DNA of 20,053 bases from Chara braunii (taxonomy: Eukaryota; Streptophyta; Charophyceae; Charales; Characeae): the NCBI GenBank assembly GCA_003427395.1, contig BFEA01000283.1, positions 524,610-544,662 on the forward strand. Reading direction: 5' to 3'. The notes beneath the pieces were generated by a model. The model did not search any database. It saw only the letters and a program-made list of their open reading frames with translations, and was not told where the DNA came from. This document shows, in pieces, positions 9,518-17,769 of the stretch. Numbering within the stretch: position 1 is the stretch's first letter; each line of letters opens with the position of its first letter. The translations under genes and the position numbers were made by a program.

Positions 9518-9536
9518 AGAAAAGGAGAAATGAGGG
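9518..9536 (+). promoter_or_regulatory. Polypurine tract before the 3' LTR (element 2)
   Basis: AGAAAAGGAGAAATGAGGG is 18 purines out of 19. It lies just after the integrase tail and is followed by T and then TGTTAAATTAG. This is the usual layout for plus-strand priming at the 3' LTR. The TG at 9538 is the likely LTR start. Confidence 0.65.
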
Positions 9537-9537
9537 T

Positions 9538-9721
9538 TGTTAAATTAGAATGGTAGGACAAATTACATGACTGAGATAGATATAAAAATAGGGTTATATA
9601 TATTATATATATATATAGATAGATAGATATTTAGGTAGTTATGAGAGAGCTATATATGTCTCTTATTGTGGTTGTCTGACTTGCTCTCCCCATGTGGTCC
9701 TGTTGTTTTTTCCTTGTTGTG
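9538..9721 (+). mobile_element. Putative short or truncated 3' LTR of element 2
   Basis: It starts TGTTAAATTAG directly after the polypurine tract. A possible end is TTGTTGTGCA at 9712-9721, giving a TG...CA segment of 184 bp. It includes the AT-rich stretch 9586-9633. No second copy was found in the window, so its length and even its right end are guesses. The same right end also looks like a splice acceptor. Confidence 0.4.
9594..9632. repeat. TA / GATA microsatellite
   Basis: Alternating TATATA interrupted once, followed by (GATA)-type repeats, inside the putative LTR. TATAAAAAT just upstream (9580-9588) could act as a TATA box, but simple AT-rich sequence makes that weak. Confidence 0.85.
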
Positions 9722-10315
9722 CAGGCTTGATACCTCTGACAGTCACGCCGAGAGGGAAGGGCGGGGCATGGCCGATGAAAGCCCCTCTGAGGGCGACAAG
9801 ACACGGGGGACAACAAAGGACCCCAGATAGAGTAGACCTCCTATTTTCATGGGGAAAACATAGCGATGTTTTTGACCAATTTTAAGGCGAATGCTCAGGA
9901 GTATGGATGGAGTAAGGGCGGGATGCTGACAGAAGTGTGAGGCACTGATGAGTGGGCAGAGCCTATTGCCAGATTTGCCAGAGAGTCACTTGCTTGGCAG
10001 GAGTTTGAGAGGAAGATGGAGGGGTTGTATCCATCACCTATGAGGAGAGATGGATTGCCTATTCGCATCGACTCTTTCAACTTCAAGGAGTTCCTCTGGG
10101 CTTATGATCTGTTTGTAGATGAACAAAATATTTTTTCCAGGTCAAGAGTTGGGGGATTCATTCAGTTTGTGAAAAATGCCATCAGATTATTTGTCAAGAT
10201 TGCCCTGGAGCGATGCACAAACTAGGGTGATCGCAAGAGATTGTTGAAGAGTTGGTATACTCCTGGACGCCAAGCAAAGAACAGAAGAAGAATGGAAAAA
10301 AAAGGAGAGAGCTAG
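9694..10315 (+). pseudogene. Retrotransposon gag-like gene, N-terminal and core part (element 3)
   Basis: A basic leader (LTVTPRGKGGAWPMKAP) reads in the frame of 9694. A frame change near 9840 joins it to FHGENIAMFLTNFKANAQEYGWSK, which resembles the start of plant retrotransposon gag domains (FDG-x-N-x-x-x-FL ... YGW). WQEFERKMEGLYPSPM and FKEFLWAYDLFVDE follow, as in the family's F-x-x-M/L ... YP pattern. Stops are a TGA at 9938 and a TAG at 10223, both probable tryptophan or similar codons. The frame ends at 10313, just past an eight-A run where a shift joins it to the downstream part. Gag would form the particle shell. Assignment is by pattern only, with no zinc knuckle in this element. 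Confidence 0.6.
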
Positions 10316-11631
10316 AAAGAACAGAGGGACGAGCAGTGAGACATGATACATCTCCAAGGACACAAGGGGAAGAAAAAAGAAAAAGACGGTTCATGACTCA
10401 CAAACATGAGAAAAAAAAAGGACTGGCTACTGAAGGAGCACAGAGAGGAGGAAGCTGAGGTGATCCAAGGCCACCTCCAGAGCATGTTCAGAGATCTGAT
10501 GAGTGTCCTGAGCCAGAGAAAGAGCATGATCTACCTCATGAGCCAGTAGGGCGAGACCAGCAGATGGAGGAAACTACTAAGGAAAGAGAGGTGGATAAGA
10601 TTGAGAGAGTTGCAGGAGAGAAAGAGATCAGGATTCATCTCAGGCTCAAAAATTTGACAGAAATGAAAGATAAGATGCGGGGGGGGGACCAACCTGTTGA
10701 ACTAGATGACACGCCAGAAAGGGCCAAAACAAAAGAAGGATCCTCCCATGCTCACAGAGTCCTGGGAAGCTTTGACATGTTGATAAAGGCTACAGGCACA
10801 CCTACAGCGGAGCATGAGGAGATGAGGGTTAAGTTAGTTTCCACAGACTTACTTAGACTGAAAGGCTTTATGAAGGAAGGTTTTATAGCAGCAAAGGCCT
10901 CTGATGAGAAGATGGGAAAACGAATGATGAAGGCGGCACAGACTTCTCATAGTCAGAGGGTGGATTCAGAAAGAGAGACTGAGGCCTTGAAGAAAAAGGT
11001 AGAGAGACAAGGCAAAGAGTTGGACACTGTAAAGACTGGGATGGTAGACATTTGGGCTGAGAATGAAGTCCTCAAACTGGTCAATCAGACCCTTAACAAG
11101 ATCAATGACATTTTAAGGGTGCAAACTCAGACACAACAAACCTCTTTTCAAGCGAAAGAAGTTGAATGGGAGAAGAGGATGAAGGATATCGAGGCCAGAT
11201 GCACTCACCAAGTGCCTAAAACAGTGGTGGATTGGACTTAGGTCCAAAGCCTTGGTAAGGGACAACCAGTTGAGGACCTCTTCAAACATCAGGAGAGGGA
11301 AGGAGGGGTAGAGTTGCAGGTAGATGAGGTTGTTCCTTTGCTTGGCAGGGTCATGCTGGAACCGGAGGAGGTATTGAGAAGGAATGAGTCTAAGGCTGGG
11401 AAGTTTGAATGACAAACATCTACTTCCTTGGCAACCTAGCATGTACTTTTATCTGCGACTGACAGACATTTTAAGGAAACTGATCAGGTTGAGATCCTTG
11501 TGATTGCCCCAGAGAGTCATACTCGGGTTTTACAGAAAGAGCAGTCACAGGTTTCTCAGGGAACAGTGGTGATGGAAGAGGGCAAGGAAAGCAAGATGGA
11601 GGAATCCCAGAGTTTAGCAATGTCATAGCAC
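10294..11631 (+). pseudogene. Coiled-coil gag-like C-terminal region (element 3)
   Basis: After the A-run the frame is basic (RRELERTEGRAVR, then KRKRRF). It stops at 10456, then is open from 10459 to 11241: a proline/acidic segment (PEPEKEHDLPHEPVG), then about 220 residues rich in E, K and R. Spaced leucines and valines in the last third (EALKKKVERQGKELDTVK, NEVLKLVNQTLNKINDILRV) indicate a coiled coil. Beyond the TAG at 11239 the frame continues with few stops (11410, 11440, 11626). The product could multimerise. The G9 run at 10679-10687 lies inside the open frame. No protease or RT follows, so the element is truncated or was non-autonomous. A host coiled-coil gene cannot be excluded, but the gag-like front end argues against it. 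Confidence 0.55.
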
Positions 11632-11754
11632 ATGCCTCTGCTCACTAGCTTTGGCGAAGCTTTGGGGTCATGGGCCTCTGGCTCTGGTCCAGAGAGGCAT
11701 GACATTGGACAAGTGGTACAGGAGGGAGAGAAGGTTAATAATAGTCGTATTTTT

Positions 11755-11890
11755 CATCACCACCTCAGGACACCCTTTACCAGTTCAGGATGCAGCCTAC
11801 CTAAGCAGGTGGTTTTCAGGGTCTTCGAACCTTTCACCACTTCGGGACACCCTTCACCACTTCAGGATGCTACCTGCCTAAACAGGTTAA
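11755..11890. repeat. Foldback repeat block, right copy (inverted relative to 1-395)
   Basis: CACCTCAGGACACCC, TTCAGGATGCAGCC and CAGGTGGTTTTCAGGGTC followed by TTTCACCACTTC are the reverse complement of the block at 303-392. Two partial units have TTCAGGATGC at 11784 and 11861, a spacing of 77 bp. The open frame of element 3 reads into it. The two blocks lie in opposite orientation about 11.4 kb apart, flanking elements 1 to 3. Confidence 0.88.
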
Positions 11891-11974
11891 CCAAAGCATA
11901 GTCCATTCTGAGTTTGTGGGCTCAGTGCTATATTTCTTTTCGTAGACTGGTCTACTTGCTTCACTTTAAGTGGC

Positions 11975-13395
11975 TAGCACACTCCATATGTTGGACGGCC
12001 CGGTTGCATGTTTTCTTTGGGGTTTCTTAATGAAGGATGAGACCCATACGTTGGATACTCATAATACTTGTTTTATTTTTTTGTTAAACAGAGATAGACA
12101 TATTCTAAGTGCGAGTGTTTAGCTCTATGTTTATTTTTGAGGGGGACACAAACAGAGGCTAATCACACCATAAGTTGGTGTGACCAATTTATGAGTTACG
12201 AATATAAGTGAAACCAAAATATAAAATCTGATATATTTATTTATGTATTATATAGTTGGTAGGCTAGGCGTCATAAGTTGGGAGATCTAGCCATATAAGC
12301 CAGTAGCAGACAAAGCAAAAAAAAAAAAAAGATTCAAAGTATAAAATTGAGAAGTAAGTTTGGACAGGATAACTCATTCATAAGTTGGGTTGTTGGTCCT
12401 ATGCCCCTAATAATACAAAGGGCAGAGAGATGATATAAAACTTGACTATTCATCTTTCTAAACATAAACTGAGGTTTGGATGGGGATCCTCATAACATGA
12501 CGTGACCTGACCATTCATCTGAAGACAAAAATAAATTGTGAGCTTACTTATTGAATGTAGTTGTGTTGTGGAGGTTAGCGAACGCATAAGTTTCGAGTTG
12601 TTCGGTCATACACACATGTTGCCTATCTACATTGGGCTAGACTACTCATAAGTTGAATAGCGTAGTTCTACGCTACATGTCATTGTTCGGGCTGACTAGC
12701 CATACTATAAGTTGGTATATTTTAGTTACATGCCTCTTGTCGTTTGTTCAGGCAAAGGTTGCACCCCTCATAAGTTGAGGTGGATCAGTTAATTGTGTAT
12801 GCCGAATGTTCAGGCTGTCGAATCTCACCATAAGTTGGTGCGGCCCGATCATACGCCTTATGTCAATCACTTAGGTTGAGGCTAATCTTACCATAAGTTG
12901 GTGTGGTAAGTTCTATGACTTATGTTTATTCGTTAAAAATGATTGTGTTGTGAAAGTTGGGCAAAAACATAAGTTGAGGGATGTCCAGTCACGCATGTGG
13001 TTTTGTCTAGGTTGGGCTAGGCTACTCATAAGTTGAGTAGGTTGGTCCTATGCTATATGTTATTGTTTGGGCTGACTAGGCACATCGTAAGCTGGTGTGT
13101 CTAAGTCATATGCCTTTCGTCGTTGTTCAGGCAAAGGCTAGCCCCTCATAAGTTGAGGAGGTTCAACTCTTTGTGTATGCCGACATTTTAGGCTGACCAG
13201 CCTCACCACAAGTTGGTGCGGCCCAAGCTTACGCCTTATGTTGATTGTGTAAGCAGAAACCGATCACACCATAAGTTGGTGTGGTTTAACCTTATACCTT
13301 ACATTTACTTGTTCTACCATGACACCACAAGTTGGTATGGCCTAGTCATATATACTGGCAGGCCAGTCACATCCATAAGTTGGGTCAACTGATCC
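11975..13395. repeat. Hairpin satellite: ~60-bp monomers with CATAAGTTG core, ~380-bp higher-order unit
   Basis: The core CATAAGTTG or a close variant recurs at about 12169, 12272, 12379, 12585, 12647, 12706, 12769, 12829, 12892, 12968, 13027, 13086, 13147, 13207, 13270, 13326 and 13374. From 12585 on the spacing is mostly 56-63 bp. Looser forms (CCATATGTTGG, CCCATACGTTGG) appear at about 11986 and 12039. Six monomers repeat as a block: GGGCTAG at 12634 and again at 13014, 380 bp apart. Most cores sit in a hairpin with loop ATAAGTT and arms that differ between monomers (CACACC/GGTGTG, CTACTC/GAGTAG, CCTC/GAGG, CACC/GGTG, ATACT/GGTAT). Between cores a second weak motif, often CTTATG or TATGC, recurs. 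No ORF. Confidence 0.88.
12315..12330. repeat. Poly-A run in the early satellite
   Basis: A run of about 14 A between AAGC and GATTC. It could be a retroposed tail, but no element is recognised upstream of it. Confidence 0.6.
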
Positions 13396-13648
13396 TATGT
13401 TTTATGTAAGGAAGGGTAAAAGGAGACTAGCGAGAGACTCGAACGAACTATGTGATTTGGAGAGGAACCTGAGGGTTGGTGAGATATATTGTTGCACTCA
13501 CCTATGTATGTTTTTTAGGTTTATCTCTGGAATTTTTTTTTTATATAGCTTAGTCGCTTTAGATGCTCGCTTAGGACTGGAGCTATAGGTAGGTGGGATG
13601 GATGATAGGCGGGAAGCTAGGGATATAGTAAAACTGACCTTACTGAAA

Positions 13649-13717
13649 GTTAGGATTGATGCTAGCTCACGATACCATCTTCAAGGAAGGGTATTGTAGA
13701 TTACCTTCAGTCCTAAC
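13649..13717. repeat. 69-nt imperfect palindrome
   Basis: The outer arms GTTAGGATTGA and TCAGTCCTAAC pair, and pairing continues inward to ATACC/GGTAT around a short loop. By eye about 20 of the first 28 positions of each arm match. It could be the core of a small hairpin transposon or a foldback transcript. Confidence 0.7.
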
Positions 13718-14166
13718 TATCAAGTGAAGTGTTAGAAGTTAATCCTAAGTATAGTTGTATTTTTTCTTTGCATTTTTAGCTTTGTATAAATCTTGGCAGT
13801 TTCCTATTTTTACAGAAAACGTTGCCGAAATGTTTACAAACCTGAATGAGTTAGTCATTTTTGGACATCTTAAAATTACAAAAAAACATTTTTCTTATGG
13901 GAAGCACAGTCGAAATTTCGTTGAATTTGGAGAGTTAGATTATTTTTCTGTGACAAAAAAATTGGCAATCCACCCTGTGAAGAGAAGATGCTGCCGAAAT
14001 TTTTGGTAATTTGTGGGACCCATTGGAAGAAGGTGTGGGAGAAGTTAGCAGAGGAGTTAGGCTACTACATGTAGCATGTTCTCCTTAAACATAGTATTGG
14101 TCCGTTCTGGCCTGTACTGTGATGCATGTCTATGAATTCGATTCAAGGCTTGATTCGTTCGGTCTG

Positions 14167-14180
14167 ATCCTATAAAGGAT
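14167..14180 (+). promoter_or_regulatory. Candidate TATA box in a palindrome
   Basis: ATCCTATAAAGGAT contains TATAAAG, a good Pol II TATA sequence, with ATCC/GGAT arms. No gene or LTR edge is identified downstream before copy A starts at 14579, so its role is open. Confidence 0.3.
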
Positions 14181-14578
14181 GACTCTTGTGTTATCTTTTG
14201 ATAATAGGTCGGTTTACAACACAACTTACATGGTTATGCATCTCAAGCTAAGGCCTTGACCCTTGTGGGTTTTTATGTTTCTTGTGATTTTCACCCAGAT
14301 CTCTTTCAAAGTGACAATTTTTAAAGACTGAGTATCTTTATTTGAGTGATGGTGGAAAATGGTTGACGCTTGTGTGCATAAGGCGGAGTGTGATTCGCAA
14401 AAAATGGTAAAGTTGACTCCCTTAGTGTGTGTGATGTTGTTGTTCAAATTTTGTGTGATCGCAGGTATGCATATAAGATTTTTGGATTGAGCTTAATGGT
14501 AGGTGAGTAACGGATCGACAAGCCACATCACTGTTATAAGAGTGATCGTCTGATACCACACAACCCTCTGCTTTGTTG

Positions 14579-16277
14579 TTTGGACCACCTTTGTTTAGCT
14601 TAGTTATGATCGCTAAATGAGAAGGTGCTTGCATGAACTTCAAAACACTGTGATAATGCCTAGGCACGTCTCAACTATTTAAATTATTAAAGTCAGATGT
14701 TAGTTAAGAACCGAAACTCAAAGTCCTTGTCCAGGACATTCCAAATTCTAACTCATTCCCCCTATGCGCTCAGCATATGCGCATTGCCCACCGCTACGCT
14801 CTACCTAAAAGACAAAAGCATCGCGAGGGTCGAATGATTTATTCATTAGTCATTCAATACCGGTAAGGAATTTCATTTTCGATACTTTATCTATGACCCT
14901 TGAGTGTCGTATGTGACGCTGAAGCGTGCGGAGGGTCGAACAATTGTCAGTAATGCGTGAAGCATCGCCATGACAGTTTGGTCGCGAGAATTCTCACAAC
15001 TAAAAAATACGATTTCCCTCGTGTGCCCGTCCCTCTTATACACTTTCCGTGTGTGGACTTCGTCTGAAGCCCTATGTCGAATAAGTTATGGGTGACGTGA
15101 AAAAGGGGTCAGACGTTATACGGCAAGAGAATCTGAGTTTATTTGGGTAGAATATCGTGTGGTTATTATAGCCGCCTTAAGTCAGCAGGCGTAGAACCAT
15201 GATCGAGAGATTAACTCCTCTAGCGGCGGTTCGCGTGCAGGGTTGATGGGATGCTAACCACTCGTACTCTTTATGCTATTCTGTTATACTTACATCGGTC
15301 CCTTCACACGACCTACCAAACCCTTCGTAGAAATTGGCTAGATCTAAGCCAAGAGAAAGGGCTTGGCCTCTTTGCGTTTGGTCTTTTGAAATTTCATTGT
15401 TGGACGTTAAAGTTTGTGACGACCGTCAAAGTTAAAACGCTTGACCTGCTTACAGGTCTCCGATGATTGAGTCTCCATGGCCAAAAACTTGGTCGTCACA
15501 ACAGGTCGGAACCTGTGCACCACCCACTCTCCACAGGGTGTAAAAGAGGGTGTTGAGATCAACCGCCTTGACGGTTGTCTAGCATCATAATGTGAATCCC
15601 TCAAGGCATATATCAGCCGACACGTGAGTGTGGAAAGCGTCCCTCAAAATTCTTGAGGACCTCGTAACTTTGGGTACCACATAGTACTCCATCCTCGCAA
15701 CTGCTTGGTTATACGATATGATGAAGTTCATGTCGCCGATAAATTTATTTGAAATCTCGTGCACGACACTCATCTAATTCACTAGGTAAAATTTATGGGC
15801 CGGATGAGAACATGGGGTTAGGCGCGATATTGCCAGTAAGAATGAATTTTCGTTGGAAATCGTATCGCGTGGTTAGACAGACCATCCTAGTCGACCAGCG
15901 TTGGGTTGCACTTGAGAGATCAACGCCTCAGAGAACGATTCACGTACGGGTTCGATTCAGGCGTTAACCGCGCGTACCCCCTATGCCACAGTGAACGAGA
16001 AACGCCATCGGCTGGGCCACCTCTGCCATTATATACGAAAAGTTTTCGCATGTGGTCCGGTAACTCGGCGGGGATACGGCCACCCAAGGGACGGTGAGAG
16101 CTATCTCGGTTGGAGGTAAGTTGTGCCTTGTGTGACCCTATCCTGTAGTAGGGACTCACAGTTGGTACTGATGGCGCACTCGGCCAAAGCGGCAAAACGT
16201 TCTCCTCGACAAACCTGCAAAATCCTACGTGAGGTGGTCGGGAGGGTCCCCCTATGGGACCGATGCGCTCGAGAACA
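14579..16277 (+). mobile_element. LTR copy A: solo LTR with CCCTC target duplication
   Basis: This segment begins TGCTTTG and ends GAGAACA, a TG...CA structure of 1699 bp. It is flanked by the same 5 bases, CCCTC, at 14574-14578 and 16278-16282. Its interior matches copy C (reverse strand) at several places: AAGTCCTTGTCCAGGACA (14721), the ATCCTAGTCGACC box (15884), the stretch from GGGTTCGAT to GGGGATACG (15948-16078), and the end box GGGAGGGTCC...CCGATGCG (about 16240-16267). No primer binding site or coding sequence follows, so it is most simply a solo LTR left by recombination. Many differences from copy C are C/T or G/A, as expected for an old methylated copy. Confidence 0.75.
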
Positions 16278-17529
16278 CCCTCCGAAACCGAAGATGCACT
16301 GTTGAGAACCGTTCAGACACCATACAAATCCTAAGGAAGATCGGTGGTGCACAAAAGAAAAACTAATGAAGACTGCTCCTCAAATTATCTGAAGCTACAA
16401 ATAAATTTGAAAGGGAAGCAGCCTGATGCGAAATGACTTCTGAGATGACTATCGAAGTAAAGGAGGGAGTGTGAGGGTTATTGCCTCGACATAGAGGCCT
16501 GCAGCCGGCACATGCCCAGTCTTAGCGAAGGCAGGCCTCCTCAATTTCAATGTGTCTTGAACACGACAATTTTTGCAAATCTTGATTGGCGATTGACAGT
16601 TGCCACGCACCAGTTGGTTACATCCGCCTTGCTCGTGAGAGTCCGAAATATTCATGAGCCTTGCATACCCTTCCAACAATGTGGCCAAAGTAGGGAGCAT
16701 CCCACGTTTGAGCCTAGTCGGTTGGGCATGCCTAACCAATTCGGTTGTAGACCACTGTTTGAACAAGCCTGGGCGCAGACACTTTGGTTGAGACTGAAGC
16801 TACAAGAAATCCGGCCTCACGTGCAGATGGCAGTGTGAGCACTGCCACTGTCGATATAGGAAAGGGAAGGGCACATTGTCCGGGGAGCGGGCTCTTGCAT
16901 ACTGATGTGGCAGCGCTGCGAAAGTTTGCACTCGCGCGCTACTGCGTCAGTGCATGGCAAGTGTGCGTGCATTGTCGGAGGGCACGGTGTCCTGGCCCTC
17001 CACTGCATTCTGGACATCAGCTCAACTACCTCCGCTGTGTACCAGGGGTCTCCACACTCCCTGCAGCGCACTAAGCCTTTTTGCCCGTGCTGCGACCAGG
17101 GTGCGCTCAAGGATTGGACTGTGAAAAGATCAGAGTGGTGCATGTTGGGCCCCTCTCTAAACAGGTTAAAGGATACATGCAGAGTGCTGCAGTCGCTGTC
17201 GGGGCAAAGAAAGGACCGAGGGAGACAAAAACCCTCCGCTGGTACCAGGCATACTGTATCTCTAGACCTTTGCATTGTACAAGGCGCGTCCGCTTCTTAG
17301 TAGTGTGCCACTGGGACTCTCCGTCGGCCTACTGAGGCTCGGCGCGCTACAGTACTGCTGAGAACTGTCGGACTGTAGGCGCAGGGACGAGAGGCCAGCG
17401 AGGTCGGCGAGGATGTCCTTTATAGCACATTAATCCAAAACAGAAGTGAAAGTTAGAAAAAGAAAAGGGGAAATTCAAAGAAAATAAAAGGGGAAAACGA
17501 AGAAAAGTCCCGCAGCAGGGCCGCTCCGG
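16278..17529. other. Unrecognised stretch with a GC-rich island (about 16480-17400)
   Basis: The base composition is richer in G+C and CpG than the neighbours, so chance ORFs are long on both strands (for example 16817-17275 on the minus strand, 152 codons, and 16905-17300 on the plus strand, 131 codons). Neither shows a motif I recognise. If copy B were a full-length LTR it would begin about here, but I see no match to copy A. It may be an insertion into that LTR, another element, or a fragment of host DNA. Confidence 0.5.
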
Positions 17530-17547
17530 TGGCACCGTTGTCGGGGC
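17530..17547 (+). promoter_or_regulatory. Decayed second tRNA-Asp primer-binding-site-like sequence
   Basis: TGGCACCGTTGTCGGGGC matches the tRNA-Asp type primer binding site at 15 of 18 positions, and two of the three differences are transitions. It would imply an LTR end just before 17530, yet no TG...CA end or LTR copy is visible there. It overlaps a strong hairpin (17545-17572), which offers another explanation. Confidence 0.35.
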
Positions 17548-17572
17548 AAAAACCCTGACAAGGGTATTTGCC
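17545..17572. repeat. 12-bp-stem hairpin
   Basis: GGCAAAAACCCT and AGGGTATTTGCC pair with one mismatch around the loop GACA. There is no U run after it, so it is not a bacterial-type terminator. Such GC-box/CAAAA palindromes also occur near the ends of some plant DNA transposons. Confidence 0.7.
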
Positions 17573-17769
17573 GGGGTTTTTCAACGTCGGACGTTGTCTG
17601 ACCTTTTTCGTTAAATTGAAGGACTTAATGAGACTAATGTTTGCCAAAACGTTTATTCAGACCTGACCTATGACTGAGAGACAAAAAGTTTTCAGACATT
17701 AGTCTGGACGCGTGTGGCGTCCGCCGTCCGGGGCTAACGGATGTGAACGGCAATGCTTCGCTTTTGTCG

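Larger units (their letters stand above)
3690..9721 (+). mobile_element. Element 2: near-complete, dead Ty3/gypsy retrotransposon
   Basis: The domain order is gag zinc knuckle, protease, reverse transcriptase, RNase H, integrase (the Ty3/gypsy order), then a polypurine tract and a TG that looks like the 3' LTR start (9538). The 5' LTR was not identified. The reading frame is broken by many stops and several frameshifts, and catalytic residues are changed in at least three domains. The integrase tail ends without a chromodomain, so it belongs to a different lineage from element 1. The right edge at 9721 assumes that the LTR is the short TG...CA segment 9538-9721, which is uncertain. Confidence 0.75.
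13396..14573. other. AT-rich stretch without a recognisable gene
   Basis: The ORFs here are short and have no motif. The stretch holds a T9 run (about 13531-13541), the 69-nt palindrome at 13649-13717, two similar GCCGAAAT sites (13823 and 13992), and a TATA-like palindrome at 14167. I see nothing that assigns it to a known element. Confidence 0.6.

Noticed and set aside
11975-13395. Regular short repeats with unique spacers could suggest a CRISPR-like array.
   Set aside because: The monomers grade into each other, spacers are related between higher-order blocks, the setting is eukaryotic retrotransposon DNA, and no cas-like gene is present.
13755-14009. 84-codon ORF in the AT-rich gap.
   Set aside because: There is no motif, no promoter or neighbour context, and the composition explains it.
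15949-15958. GGTTCGATTC looks like a tRNA T-loop or Pol III B box.
   Set aside because: No acceptor stem, D-arm or anticodon arm fits around it, and the equivalent places in copies B and C break the B-box consensus. It is part of the LTR.
17157-17169. CTAAACAGGTTAA is identical to part of the foldback repeat at 11878-11890.
   Set aside because: Only 13 bases match and the flanks do not, so chance is likely.
16817-17275. 152-codon minus-strand ORF as a possible gene.
   Set aside because: GC-rich sequence gives long chance ORFs; a 131-codon ORF lies opposite it, and I see no domain. It is kept only as part of an unrecognised island.
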